A stretch of 27,525 bases of DNA, taken from contig JBILCM010000031.1 of assembly GCA_044353165.1 (NCBI GenBank), forward strand, positions 1 through 27,525. The letters are read 5' to 3'. The stretch comes from JBILCM01 sp044353165 (GTDB lineage Bacteria > Bacillota > Bacilli > Paenibacillales > YIM-B00363). The notes below the pieces were generated by a model that did no database searches, was not told where the DNA came from, and saw nothing but the letters and a program-made list of their open reading frames with translations. The position numbers were made by a program, and so were the translations under genes. This document shows positions 8,374 to 17,575 of the stretch, in pieces (the first letter of the stretch is position 1; each line of letters begins with the position of its first letter).

Positions 8374-9066
8374 CTACATGTAACCCAATTCTTTCATGCT
8401 GACGAATTTTCGATCGCCAATGATCATATGATCCAATAGGTCAATCCCAAGAATTTGCCCTGCTTCTACCAGACGTTGTGTCAACTGAATGTCTTCTGAA
8501 CTTGGCGTTGGATCACCGCTGGGGTGATTGTGTACGCAAATAATGGATGCGGCACTACGTTTGATTGCTGCACGATACAATTCACGCGGATGGACGATTG
8601 TGGCATTCAGACTCCCGACAGATAAGGTTTCGCGGCCAATGACACCATTCTTGGTGTTTAAAAAAATGCAGACAAAATGTTCTTGTTGTAAAAAACGCAT
8701 GTCTTCCATCACCATACGGGATACATCCTGTGGAGAACGAATGGTTGGCACAGCTTCTAACGACAACTTGGACATCCGCCTGCCTAATTCTAACGCAGCT
8801 TGTATTTGCAAAGCCTTCGCAGTACCAATGCCTCGAAGTTGTCGAAGTTGTTCTACACTTGTATCAGCCAAGCCCCGCATACCACCGGTATCATTCAATA
8901 GTCGTTGGGATAACGAAATCGCTGATTCTTTATGCGTTCCTGTTCTTAATAGAATTGCTAGCAATTCAATATTGCTAAGACTGGATGCCCCTAAGGCCAT
9001 CATACGTTCACGAGGCCGCTCTTCCTCCGGCAGTTCGCGTAACAGGAGCGCATCTCCCATAGACAA
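8374..9066 (-). CDS. radC: RadC/YsxA family JAB-domain protein
   Basis: This is a 230-aa RadC-family protein. It has an N-terminal helix-hairpin-helix-like region (about 50-95, LRQLRGIGTAKALQIQAALELG) and a C-terminal JAB/MPN domain with the metal signature HNHPSGDPTPSSED. The cellular role is not settled; the old link to DNA repair in E. coli was withdrawn. The gene lies between maf and mreB, as in Bacillus. The ATG at 9066 has GAGGG about 6 nt upstream. Confidence 0.95.
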   Translation of the reverse strand: MSMGDALLLRELPEEERPRERMMALGASSLSNIELLAILLRTGTHKESAISLSQRLLNDTGGMRGLADTSVEQLRQLRGIGTAKALQIQAALELGRRMSKLSLEAVPTIRSPQDVSRMVMEDMRFLQQEHFVCIFLNTKNGVIGRETLSVGSLNATIVHPRELYRAAIKRSAASIICVHNHPSGDPTPSSEDIQLTQRLVEAGQILGIDLLDHMIIGDRKFVSMKELGYM

Positions 9067-9095
9067 CCCTCATTTCGTGTTTGCATCGTAATCAA

Positions 9096-9124
9096 ATTAT
9101 ACGGCACGGCAACGGATGGAACAA
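9096..9124 (-). promoter_or_regulatory. radC promoter
   Basis: On the minus strand TTGTTC (9124-9119), a 17-bp spacer and a perfect TATAAT (9101-9096) lie between maf and radC, about 30 bp before the radC start. This looks like an ordinary sigma-A promoter and may feed through into mreB. Confidence 0.6.
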
Positions 9125-9139
9125 TCAAAATTTATTGCT

Positions 9140-9736
9140 TTACCAACCCAATGTGACACCTTGATTCAATAACATCCGATACAAAAGCTGCATAGGAAGT
9201 CCCATCACACTGTAAAAATCGCCTTCAATGCGCTCAACAAATAAGGATCCTAACCCTTGCACTCCGTACGCTCCTGCCTTATCCATCGGCTCTCCAGAAC
9301 GAATATATCTCCAAATTTCCTCATTCGTCATCGGGTGGAACGTTACTTGGCTCATGGTGTGTCCGACACTGCTTTGATACATTCCTGAGATATCTACGAG
9401 AGCAATGCCGCTGTATACTTGGTGTGTTCGTCCCTGTAACGAACTTAACATCCTGAACGCGTCATCAGCATCCTTAGGTTTGTTTAACACGGATCCATCA
9501 CGTACAACAATCGTGTCTGAACCCACGATATAGCCGTCCCAACTTGTCGATGCTTTTTCCCTCACTGTGTTTGCTTTTCTCAGCGCTAATGTTTCAACGA
9601 TTTGGGAAGGCGTTAACTCATTGGGGACTGACTCATCGGCGTCACTAGGTATCACTATTACAGGTAAACCAAATAGGCGGATCAGTTCTTGCCGCCTCGG
9701 AGACGAGGACGCTAAGATCAATTTTGCAGATGACAT
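9140..9736 (-). CDS. maf: Maf-family nucleoside triphosphate pyrophosphatase
   Basis: This is a 198-aa Maf/YhdE-type protein that hydrolyses non-canonical or excess dTTP/UTP to the monophosphates. Substrate-site motifs are ASSSPRR (9-15), the VGSDTIV loop, NKPKD, and SGEPMDKAGAYGVQG near the C-terminus, all in family order. It lies upstream of radC, matching the spoIIB-maf-radC-mreB order of Bacillus, except that a plus-strand amidase gene now separates it from the SPOR gene. The ATG at 9736 has AGGGG about 12 nt upstream. Confidence 0.96.
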   Translation of the reverse strand: MSSAKLILASSSPRRQELIRLFGLPVIVIPSDADESVPNELTPSQIVETLALRKANTVREKASTSWDGYIVGSDTIVVRDGSVLNKPKDADDAFRMLSSLQGRTHQVYSGIALVDISGMYQSSVGHTMSQVTFHPMTNEEIWRYIRSGEPMDKAGAYGVQGLGSLFVERIEGDFYSVMGLPMQLLYRMLLNQGVTLGW

Positions 9737-9848
9737 TGGTTCATGGTACCCCTGTTCTATCCGTAATTGTCACCTGCATATTTTAACATATCTTACCTGC
9801 ATACTTCACAAGTTGAACCAAGTATGATGGACTTGGGAGGGATACACC

Positions 9849-11081
9849 TTGCGAAGATGGACCTTGGTGACTTTGCTCTTGATCGGACTTTTGAATGTGC
9901 CACACATGGCGAGTGCTGCAAGAGTGGTTGTAGATCCGGGGCATGGTGGAAGTGATCCTGGTGCAATTGGAATCAATGCTCTGCAAGAAAAAAAAGTCAA
10001 TACAGACATTTCTTTAAAGTTGAAAGCTATCTTACTCGCGGCAGGGTATGAAGTCATCATGACGCGAGAAAATGACCGTACGATGTCTTTGCAAGAAAGA
10101 GTCATGATTGCAAGAAATACGCGAGCAGACTTGTTCGTATCCGTGCATGCCAACGCGCATCCGTCCTCTTCAGCAAGAGGAACGATGGTACTTTACTTTG
10201 ATGCAGAGCATGCAAAACCTGAATATCCGTCGAGCGCTGAGATGATCGCATGGACGCCGCAAAGTCGCCAGCTGGCGACACGCGTTCTATCCTCTTTGTT
10301 GGAAGCGGTCCCAAATACGAACCGGGGTCTGGTGCCTAGCTCAGCCTATGTATTGCGGAACGGGAACGTGCCTAGTATTCTTGTTGAAACCGCATTCTTA
10401 TCCAACCATCAAGACGCAAAATTGTTGGCCGACGAGAACGTACGGCTGAAATACGCTCAGGCGATTGCCGCCGGGATACAACAATTTTCACCGTTAACAT
10501 TCAGCGATATACATCAGCATTGGGCCAAGGGATCCATTGTAAGGCTTTATGAACAAGGCATTACGCAAGGTGACTTGAATCGTTTTTTTCCTGATCGGCC
10601 ATTGACTCGTGCGGAGTTGGCTGCATTCTTACAGAGATCGTTCGGTTTTAGTCCATCTTCACAATCGGCTTCAACCTTGCCCTCGTTCACGGATTTGCCC
10701 ATCGAACATTGGGCCCATACAACGGTTTTACATGCTGCAAATTCTGGATTGTTTCAAGGTTATCCGGATGGCACGATACGTCCCGATGACCATGTATCTC
10801 GCGCTGAAGTCGCCGTCGTGGTGGATCGACTGATCGGAACATCATTCACGAATAACGACGTTGTGAATCCAGTGGATTTTCCAACATTCCATGATGTTCC
10901 TGCTGACGATTGGGCATTCGCTTCCATTCGACGTTTATCCCGTGAGGGTATCATACAAGGCATACAGGTTGCGCGATTTGAACCAAGCCGATCCGTGACA
11001 AGAGCAGAAATTGCAACGATGGTTGATCGGTTGCTCGTTATGGCATCGAAACAGCTTGAAGAAGTCGCTTCTCGGCTATGA
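9849..11081 (+). CDS. Exported N-acetylmuramoyl-L-alanine amidase with three SLH domains
   Basis: This is a 410-aa secreted cell-wall hydrolase that cuts the bond between MurNAc and L-alanine. It has a signal peptide (1-23, MASA/A cleavage), an Amidase_3 domain (25-213) with zinc ligands His32 (DPGHGG), Glu47 and His100 (SVHAN) and catalytic Glu180 (VETAFLSN), then three SLH repeats (about 218-266, 281-334 and 346-398). SLH repeats anchor proteins to pyruvylated wall polymers. The start is TTG, with GGGAGGG 7 nt upstream. It is on the opposite strand from all its neighbours and its last 44 bp overlap the end of the converging SPOR gene. I cannot tell whether it acts in growth or in sporulation. 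Confidence 0.95.
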   Translation: MRRWTLVTLLLIGLLNVPHMASAARVVVDPGHGGSDPGAIGINALQEKKVNTDISLKLKAILLAAGYEVIMTRENDRTMSLQERVMIARNTRADLFVSVHANAHPSSSARGTMVLYFDAEHAKPEYPSSAEMIAWTPQSRQLATRVLSSLLEAVPNTNRGLVPSSAYVLRNGNVPSILVETAFLSNHQDAKLLADENVRLKYAQAIAAGIQQFSPLTFSDIHQHWAKGSIVRLYEQGITQGDLNRFFPDRPLTRAELAAFLQRSFGFSPSSQSASTLPSFTDLPIEHWAHTTVLHAANSGLFQGYPDGTIRPDDHVSRAEVAVVVDRLIGTSFTNNDVVNPVDFPTFHDVPADDWAFASIRRLSREGIIQGIQVARFEPSRSVTRAEIATMVDRLLVMASKQLEEVASRL

Positions 11082-12063
11082 TGTAATCCATGAGTGCGCT
11101 TTGCGCACTCCAAAGAAAAGCATGGTCTGGGTTTGCATTATATTCTTGCAAAGCCATGATCGCAGTACGTATGGCTTGATTCATCCGTTGATGAACGGTT
11201 ACTCCGCTAGCAGGAAGGCTCTTTACTACGGCTGAGGAAATTTCATTATATGCGAAATGCGTGGTCTGCAATGTTGTGATCGTGGAAGATTCTAGCGCAA
11301 TAGGTTCATTCTCTTCAAGATGTACCAGCGTTAAGTCGCCAATCATCTGTACGAGACCACTCCCCTGATGAATATAATCCACGAATGATTTCGAAGCTGT
11401 TTCAGAGGTCATGACCAACTGATTCACAACGGGCAATTCATATGGTTTGACATAAACCTCTACATTCGCTTCCTGCAAGCGACGTCCAACACGCAATGCC
11501 GCCTCTCGATTAGCGGAAACCCCGGCGTACACATAAAAGCTTTCGCCTTCCTCAATGGTAGCTGCCAATCCCTTGTTCTTCATGGTGTCCACCAACATTC
11601 TTGCACCATCCAGTGATGCGAAGACACCATTCTGGAGCATATATAATCTCCGCTCTGGCAATGACACAGAAGTTGCAACCGGATCATTGCTCACAGTCTC
11701 CTGCAATGGGTTGGGTGCCATTGTTTGAACGGTTGGGGTGGCGGTGGTGAGCGGTTCTATTGGCATCCCAGCGACTTCATCAGTCCCTGCTTGCGAGAAG
11801 ATGCCCATAATGAAGACCCCGAATAACAAGCCCGTTGCAATGGCTCCGCCGATGGACAATGCAATCTTCCATCCGCTTCCACTTCGAGGTCCGCCGGAAT
11901 GAAACGCAGGCTGCCATGCGAATGGTTCCCTTTGATCAATGTCTGCTTGCTCAATGACTGCCCGTTCCATGGTGTCGTTATCTGGCTTCTGGGGCTCCTC
12001 AACTGCTTGTCCATGCTGAGGCTGTACATGATCGAAACGATACGTAATTCTTGCTTTTCGCAT
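11038..12063 (-). CDS. spoIIB: SPOR-domain membrane protein, probable SpoIIB counterpart
   Basis: This 341-aa protein has a polar cytoplasmic N-terminus (1-63), a single membrane segment (about 65-88), a Pro/Thr-rich linker and a SPOR domain (about 137-208, LYMLQNGVFASLDGARML to VYVKPY) followed by a helical tail. SPOR domains bind denuded glycan at septa. Bacillus SpoIIB is a SPOR protein of about the same length and architecture encoded between folC and maf, where this gene also lies, so the symbol rests on position and architecture rather than detailed similarity. The ATG at 12063 has AAGGGAG 8 nt upstream. Its 3' end overlaps the amidase gene on the other strand. Confidence 0.75.
   Translation of the reverse strand: MRKARITYRFDHVQPQHGQAVEEPQKPDNDTMERAVIEQADIDQREPFAWQPAFHSGGPRSGSGWKIALSIGGAIATGLLFGVFIMGIFSQAGTDEVAGMPIEPLTTATPTVQTMAPNPLQETVSNDPVATSVSLPERRLYMLQNGVFASLDGARMLVDTMKNKGLAATIEEGESFYVYAGVSANREAALRVGRRLQEANVEVYVKPYELPVVNQLVMTSETASKSFVDYIHQGSGLVQMIGDLTLVHLEENEPIALESSTITTLQTTHFAYNEISSAVVKSLPASGVTVHQRMNQAIRTAIMALQEYNANPDHAFLWSAQSALMDYIIAEKRLLQAVSMP
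11092..11110. other. Perfect GC-rich hairpin after the amidase stop
   Basis: GAGTGCGC-TTT-GCGCACTC is an 8-bp perfect stem with a 3-nt loop, starting 10 nt after the amidase stop codon and lying inside the coding end of the SPOR gene. There is no T-tract, so it is not a classical terminator, but it could protect or end the amidase mRNA. Confidence 0.6.
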
Positions 12064-12101
12064 GATTCTCGCTCCCTTGTCCTTGTCCGGTCTCTGTATT
12101 G

Positions 12102-12130
12102 AATATATGACATGGGAAGCGAGATTATGT
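12102..12130 (-). promoter_or_regulatory. Possible sigma-E-like promoter of the SPOR gene
   Basis: On the minus strand ACATAAT (12130-12124), a 14-bp spacer and CATATATT (12109-12102) resemble the mother-cell sigma-E consensus (about 5 of 7 and 7 of 8 positions by eye). A TTCACA just upstream could act as a sigma-A -35, but the spacing to TATATT would be 20 bp. It lies about 40 bp before the gene start. Confidence 0.4.
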
Positions 12131-12156
12131 GAAAAATGAACGAAAGAAAACAGCTG

Positions 12157-13533
12157 TTAACGGTTTTTTAAGTTGATTGCCAGTTGTTTGGCGACTTTCC
12201 AGATGTCCCCTGCACCCATGGTGAGTACGAGATCACCTGATTTCAAGTGACCCTGCAAATACTCAAGCACATCCTCTTTCGTGGAAATATGATTGACATT
12301 CGGATTGCTTTGCACACGGATCATATCCGCTAGCCGTGCTGCAGAAACTCCCTCAATCTGTTTCTCCCCGGCCGGTGAGTAAATATCGACAATGATCACT
12401 TCGTCTGCTTCGGTAAAACAACGGCTAAAAGCATCAAGCAAATAGAAAGTTCTCGTGTAGCGTTGAGGTTGAAATACGGCAATGATGCGTCTGCCGGTTG
12501 CTTTGGCCGCGGTGATTGTCGCTGAAATCTCAGTAGGGTGGTGTGCATAGTCATCGATGACCAGAATGCCATCAGCATCGCCTAACACTTGAAAACGCCG
12601 TTTGGCTCCTTGAAACTCGTGCAATGCGGTCACAATCGATTCGAATGCAATCCCTGCTTCCAAACAAACAATAATTGTTGCTAAAGCATTCAGCACGTTG
12701 TGATGCCCTGGAACCGACAATTGTGCGCGTCCGATGACTTGGCCCTGCCGTTCTACATCAAAAGCAGCTCGCCGATCGCCTAGCGTAATATTCACGGCAC
12801 GATAGGAGGCGTCTGGATGTGTCCCATAAGTAATGAGATTCGCGGTTATACTCGGTAATAATTCGGAAATCACGGGATCATCGAAACACACAATGGCCTT
12901 TCCATCAGGTTTGGTTTGATTCAAGAAAGTAACATATGCCGCTTTCAAGCGGGTAAAATCCCCACCGTAATTTTCCAGGTGGTCCGCTTCGATATTCGTG
13001 ACTACAGCCAAGGAAGGAAAATACTGCAAGAATGAGCCGTCACTTTCATCTGCTTCGGCTACCACATATTCTCCTCTTCCTGCTTTGGCGTTACTGCCAT
13101 TATTCATGATCTCTCCACCAATGATATACGTGGGTTCACAACCGCACTGCTCCATCACCAATGCGATCATGGACGATGTTGTCGTTTTGCCATGGGCACC
13201 AGCAACTGCAACGCCATTCTTCGAATTGAGCAGACGAGCAAGCATTTGGGAACGATGAATAAGCGGAATGTTCAATGCTTCCGCTGCCGTCATCTCCACG
13301 TTATCCTTGGAAAGAGCGGTCGAGTAAACAACGAGATTTGCACCTTGCACGTGTTTGGCCTCATGCCCAATATAAACCTCTGCACCTTGCGCCGCTAATT
13401 TATCTGTTAATTCTTGCTGTGCGACATCCGAACCCGAAACACGATAACCCATTTCCAACATCACACGGGCAATGGCACTCATGCCATAACCCCCAATTCC
13501 GATAAAATGCACATGTTGCTCGGTTATACTCAT
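12157..13533 (-). CDS. murC: UDP-N-acetylmuramate--L-alanine ligase MurC
   Basis: This is a 458-aa cytoplasmic Mur ligase that adds L-alanine to UDP-MurNAc with ATP, the first step of the peptidoglycan stem peptide. The N-terminal dinucleotide-type motif GIGGYGMS (12-19), the ATP loop GAHGKTTT (112-119), EADESDGSFL and TNIEADHLENYG are all present, and the C-terminal ligase domain has DDYAHHPTEI. The ATG at 13533 is 6 bp after folC, with GGTGAG as ribosome site overlapping the folC stop. It is the third gene of valS-folC-murC. Confidence 0.97.
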   Translation of the reverse strand: MSITEQHVHFIGIGGYGMSAIARVMLEMGYRVSGSDVAQQELTDKLAAQGAEVYIGHEAKHVQGANLVVYSTALSKDNVEMTAAEALNIPLIHRSQMLARLLNSKNGVAVAGAHGKTTTSSMIALVMEQCGCEPTYIIGGEIMNNGSNAKAGRGEYVVAEADESDGSFLQYFPSLAVVTNIEADHLENYGGDFTRLKAAYVTFLNQTKPDGKAIVCFDDPVISELLPSITANLITYGTHPDASYRAVNITLGDRRAAFDVERQGQVIGRAQLSVPGHHNVLNALATIIVCLEAGIAFESIVTALHEFQGAKRRFQVLGDADGILVIDDYAHHPTEISATITAAKATGRRIIAVFQPQRYTRTFYLLDAFSRCFTEADEVIIVDIYSPAGEKQIEGVSAARLADMIRVQSNPNVNHISTKEDVLEYLQGHLKSGDLVLTMGAGDIWKVAKQLAINLKNR

Positions 13534-13539
13534 CTGTTC

Positions 13540-14883
13540 TCACCAACCTTTTTGGCTGTCGGAATGACCCAGAATCCAAGCGCGAGCATCCGACAACAAA
13601 TAGAGTGAACCCGTAATTACAATTAAATCGTCAGGCTCTGACCGATGTTTTGCTTCCTCAATAGCTGATTTCCAATCTGAAATCTGGATGAGTTCAACCG
13701 GTTGAGGCTGTTCGGCCATACATTCCTTCACCATGCCAGCGAAATGCTCAATGTCCAGTTTCTTGAAAAATGCAGGCTCCGTAATAATCAAAGTGTCGAC
13801 AATAGGTAGTATATGCCTCAAATAATCATGATGATTCTTATTGTTAAGCATTCCAACCACAAATATGAGTTTTCTGAAGTTATACACCGTTTGAAGTGCA
13901 TTCACCAAAGCTTGCGCCCCTTCAGGATTATGAGCGCCGTCCAACAGAATGCGAGGTGACCGCGAAACCATCTCAAGGCGCCCCATCCAAGTCGTATGCT
14001 TCACGGATGTATACAACTCCTCATCATCCGTGACGAGGGCGTAATATTGCCGAAGGACTTCCATCGTCATGAGAGCCAGTGCGACATTCATTTGTTGATG
14101 CTCGCCATTCAAAGTAATCTCAACATCCCAAAGTGTTCGGAAAGGCCCTATAAAATCAAACCGCTGCAGATCTTCTTGAACATGCTTCGTCTCAACGCGG
14201 AATTGATCATTCAATGTGTAAAGTGTACTGTTTTTCGCTCTTGCTGTTGCCCCAATGACCGCTGCAGCATCATGACCTATCGCACCTGAAATAACAGGTA
14301 CACCGGCCTTAATTATGCCTGCTTTCTCATGTGCAATCGCAGTTATTGTGTTGCCAAGCACATCCATATGGTCCCATCCAATGTTCGTGATCACGGAAAC
14401 GATGGGAATGACAACATTCGTTGCATCCAGACGTCCGCCTAATCCCGTCTCCCAGATTACAAAATCTGGATAACTGACAGTGGCGTAATACTGTATCGCA
14501 AGCACTGTACTGATCTCAAACATGCTTAACGCACCATGCTTCGGTTCTATTTCATCAGCAAGGGGTTTGATTTCATTCACAAGTTGAAGAAGAATATGCT
14601 CTGGTATATTCTCCCCATTGTATTGAATTCGGTTCGTAAATTTTTCTAAGTATGGGGAGGTAAACAATCCAACATCATAACCGGCACCTTGAATCATCGT
14701 TGCAAGGAATGCGCATGTCGATCCTTTGCCATTCGTTCCCGCAACATGGATGAATTTCAATCGTCGTTCTGGATGACCTAAGCGCTCGAGTATCGCATAG
14801 GTGCGCTCGAGTCCTGGTTTGATTCCATGCGCTTGCATCAACTTCGTTACCCAGTTGATTGCCTCATGATAACTGTGAAACAC
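13540..14883 (-). CDS. folC: Bifunctional folylpolyglutamate / dihydrofolate synthase FolC
   Basis: This is a 447-aa ligase of the Mur/FolC superfamily that adds glutamate to dihydropteroate and to folates. Its ATP-binding loop GTNGKGS is at 49-55, followed by the family block GLFTSPYLEKFTNRIQ; WETGLGGRLDATNVV and LLDGAHNPEGA follow. Two GTG codons compete as start. The GTG at 14889 overlaps the valS stop as GTGA but leaves only 1 nt to the GGGGGG run, while the GTG at 14883 has 7 nt and is preferred. Either way it is translationally coupled to valS. Confidence 0.96.
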   Translation of the reverse strand: MFHSYHEAINWVTKLMQAHGIKPGLERTYAILERLGHPERRLKFIHVAGTNGKGSTCAFLATMIQGAGYDVGLFTSPYLEKFTNRIQYNGENIPEHILLQLVNEIKPLADEIEPKHGALSMFEISTVLAIQYYATVSYPDFVIWETGLGGRLDATNVVIPIVSVITNIGWDHMDVLGNTITAIAHEKAGIIKAGVPVISGAIGHDAAAVIGATARAKNSTLYTLNDQFRVETKHVQEDLQRFDFIGPFRTLWDVEITLNGEHQQMNVALALMTMEVLRQYYALVTDDEELYTSVKHTTWMGRLEMVSRSPRILLDGAHNPEGAQALVNALQTVYNFRKLIFVVGMLNNKNHHDYLRHILPIVDTLIITEPAFFKKLDIEHFAGMVKECMAEQPQPVELIQISDWKSAIEEAKHRSEPDDLIVITGSLYLLSDARAWILGHSDSQKGW

Positions 14884-14885
14884 GG

Positions 14886-17555
14886 TCACTCCCCCCTTAA
14901 CTCGATAATCCGGGATTGCACTTTTTCTCGTTTGTTTAGATATTCAGCTAATTTAGAACGTTCTTCCTCAATCACCGTTGCAGGCGCCTTATTGACGAAT
15001 CCTGGATTGGCAAGTTTCTTCTCTATGCGTTCCACTTCACCGTGCAATGTGTTTAATTCTTTCTCAAGCCGGGCGATTTCTTGGTTAAGATCAATCAATC
15101 CTGCCAACGGGAAATACAATTCAGCACCCGTGACGCGCGCGGTCATCGCTTTGTCTGGCGGCGTCACCACAGCAGAAATTTGCAGTGAAGATGTGTTGCA
15201 GAACTTCTCAATCACCTTCAGATTTCTACTTAGGATATGTTCGAAGTGTAAAGAAGCAGGTTTCACAATCAATTCAATTTTTTTGCTCATCGGCACATTC
15301 ATTTCGGCGCGAATATTCCGAACAGCGCGAATGATGGCCATGAGAAACTCCATCTCAGCAACTTCTTGGGGCGGCTCATCAACCAATTGAGGTTGCGGCC
15401 ATGAGGCAAGCGTAATCGTATTCCCTTCAACAGGCAAATGCGTCCATATTTCTTCCGTGATGAACGGCATGAAGGGATGAAGCAATCGCAAACTTTGATC
15501 CAACACCGTGACTAACACGGTCTTCGTCCGTTGCTTTGCTACAGGATCCGCTCCATATAGTGAAAGTTTAGAAAATTCAATATACCAGTCACACAGATCA
15601 TCCCATATAAAATCATAGAGCACACGACCCGACTCACCAAAATCATATTGATCCAATAAACGTGTCACGGTTGAGGCCGTTACATCAAAGCGATACATAA
15701 TCCATCGATCTGCAGTCGTCAATTGATCCTTATCTAGGTTACCGCTGCGAATGGGTTCGTCATGTTGCAAATTCATGAGCACAAATCGCGAGGCATTCCA
15801 AATTTTATTCGCGAAGTTGCGAGCTTGTTCGACGCGTTCCCAGCGAAACCGCAAATCTTGACCCGGCGTAATCCCTGTAGAAAGCATAAAGCGCATCGCA
15901 TCCGCTCCATATTTCTCAACGACCTCAAGCGGGTCAACCCCATTACCTAGCGACTTAGACATCTTCCGCCCTTGTGCATCACGCACAAGTCCGTGAATCA
16001 ATACATCTTGGAACGGATTTCGATCCGTGAATTCAAGTGCGGTGAAAATCATGCGTGCAACCCAGAAGAAGATGATGTCGTACCCTGTGACAAGAACATT
16101 CGTTGGATAAAAGCGTTGAAATTCCGCAGCCTGCTCATTGGGCCAACCGATCGTCGAGAATGGCCATAGTGCCGATGAGAACCAAGTATCAAGCACATCT
16201 TGATCTTGTTCCAATTTTAAACTACCGCAATGGACACAACTTGTTGGATCATGGGAGCTCACTGTTTCTTTGCCGCAATCTGCACAGTACCATGCTGGAA
16301 TGCGGTGACCCCACCACAACTGACGCGAAATACACCAATCCCGAATATTTTCAATCCAGTGCAAATACGTTTTCTCAAATCGATCGGGTACAAATCGTAC
16401 ACCTTGGTTTGATTTTTGTTGGGCAATTGCACGTTCAGCAAGTGGTTTCATCTTTACAAACCATTGTGTGGACAAGTAAGGCTCCACTACAGCACCCGAT
16501 CGTTCACTGTGTCCAACCTGGTGAATGTGCTCTTCTACACGGAGCAATACGCCTTGCTTTTCCAAGTCGTGCACGAGTTGCTTGCGACATGCAAAACGAT
16601 CCATGCCAGCGTAAATTCCCGCATTAGCGTTCATGCATCCCCGTTCATCCATAACTAACACTTGCGGCAATTGATGTCGCAGACCAACTTCAAAATCGTT
16701 CGGATCATGCGCCGGTGTAATTTTTACAGCACCGCTGCCGAACTCTTTCTCAACATAGGTATCACCGATGATTGGAATTTCTCGTCCAACGATCGGTAAA
16801 ACCAATTTACTTCCGATCAGATGTTTGTAACGCTCATCCTCCGGATGCACAGCGACGGCTGTATCTCCTAACATCGTCTCCGGTCTTGTCGTTGCTACCG
16901 TAATAGATCCCGTCCCATCCAATAATGGGTATTGAAGATGGTAAAGAGCACCCTGGACTTCCTTGTATTCGACTTCGATGTCAGACAAAGCTGTTCTTGC
17001 TTCAGGATCCCAGTTGATAATGTATTTACCCCGATAGATGAGACCTTTCTCATACAAGCGAACAAACACTTCACGGACCGCATCAGACAAACCTTCATCC
17101 AGTGTGAAACGCTCCCGGGAATAATCAAGAGACAGACCGATTTTCCCCCATTGCTCATGAATCGAATTGGCATAATGTTCTTTCCATTCCCAAACTCGTT
17201 CTAGAAATTTCTCCCTGCCTAAATCATACCGTGATAAACCTTCCTCACGCAGCTTCGCTTCAACTTTGGCTTGGGTTGAAATCCCAGCATGATCGGTGCC
17301 TGGCAAATAGAGTGTGTCGTACCCTTGCATCCTTTTGAAACGTACCATGATGTCCTGCAATGTATTGTCTAGAGAATGCCCAATATGCAGTACGCCTGTG
17401 ACGTTAGGAGGCGGTATGACAACCGTATAAGCAAGGGACTCCGGACGATTCCCGGCTTGGAAATACCCTTGTTGAAGCCAATGCTCATACCACTTGCTTT
17501 CAATGATGGTCGGATCGTAGGTTGTGGGTAAGTTAAACGTTTGGGGTTCAGTCAT
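14886..17555 (-). CDS. valS: Valyl-tRNA synthetase
   Basis: This is an 889-aa class I aminoacyl-tRNA synthetase that charges tRNA-Val. The HIGH motif is at 57-60 within PPPNVTGVLHIGH, the editing domain carries TTRPETMLGDTAVAVHPED (222-240), KMSKS is at 531-535, and a C-terminal coiled-coil arm (about 820-885) binds the tRNA. Two CxxC pairs (424-427 and 440-443) may bind zinc. Length and motif order are normal. The ATG at 17555 has AAGGAGG 7 nt upstream. The T-box leader with a GUC specifier independently supports the identity. Confidence 0.99.
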   Translation of the reverse strand: MTEPQTFNLPTTYDPTIIESKWYEHWLQQGYFQAGNRPESLAYTVVIPPPNVTGVLHIGHSLDNTLQDIMVRFKRMQGYDTLYLPGTDHAGISTQAKVEAKLREEGLSRYDLGREKFLERVWEWKEHYANSIHEQWGKIGLSLDYSRERFTLDEGLSDAVREVFVRLYEKGLIYRGKYIINWDPEARTALSDIEVEYKEVQGALYHLQYPLLDGTGSITVATTRPETMLGDTAVAVHPEDERYKHLIGSKLVLPIVGREIPIIGDTYVEKEFGSGAVKITPAHDPNDFEVGLRHQLPQVLVMDERGCMNANAGIYAGMDRFACRKQLVHDLEKQGVLLRVEEHIHQVGHSERSGAVVEPYLSTQWFVKMKPLAERAIAQQKSNQGVRFVPDRFEKTYLHWIENIRDWCISRQLWWGHRIPAWYCADCGKETVSSHDPTSCVHCGSLKLEQDQDVLDTWFSSALWPFSTIGWPNEQAAEFQRFYPTNVLVTGYDIIFFWVARMIFTALEFTDRNPFQDVLIHGLVRDAQGRKMSKSLGNGVDPLEVVEKYGADAMRFMLSTGITPGQDLRFRWERVEQARNFANKIWNASRFVLMNLQHDEPIRSGNLDKDQLTTADRWIMYRFDVTASTVTRLLDQYDFGESGRVLYDFIWDDLCDWYIEFSKLSLYGADPVAKQRTKTVLVTVLDQSLRLLHPFMPFITEEIWTHLPVEGNTITLASWPQPQLVDEPPQEVAEMEFLMAIIRAVRNIRAEMNVPMSKKIELIVKPASLHFEHILSRNLKVIEKFCNTSSLQISAVVTPPDKAMTARVTGAELYFPLAGLIDLNQEIARLEKELNTLHGEVERIEKKLANPGFVNKAPATVIEEERSKLAEYLNKREKVQSRIIELRGE

Positions 17556-17575
17556 TTTTTTTCCTCCTTATTTGC

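Noticed and set aside
9780..9811. Promoter for maf (TTGTGA and TGTTAAAAT on the minus strand)
   Set aside because: The spacer would be 20 bp and neither box is close to consensus, so it was not listed.
11092..11110. Hairpin as a classical intrinsic terminator of the amidase
   Set aside because: There is no T-tract after the stem; the next bases are CAAAGAAAAG. It is kept only as a hairpin.
12149..12158. AACAGCTGTT palindrome at the murC stop codon
   Set aside because: A 10-bp palindrome without a loop or T-tract; too short to call an operator or terminator.
14827..15390. 187-codon plus-strand ORF opposite valS and folC
   Set aside because: It is antisense to the well-conserved C-terminal arm of valS and has no independent support.
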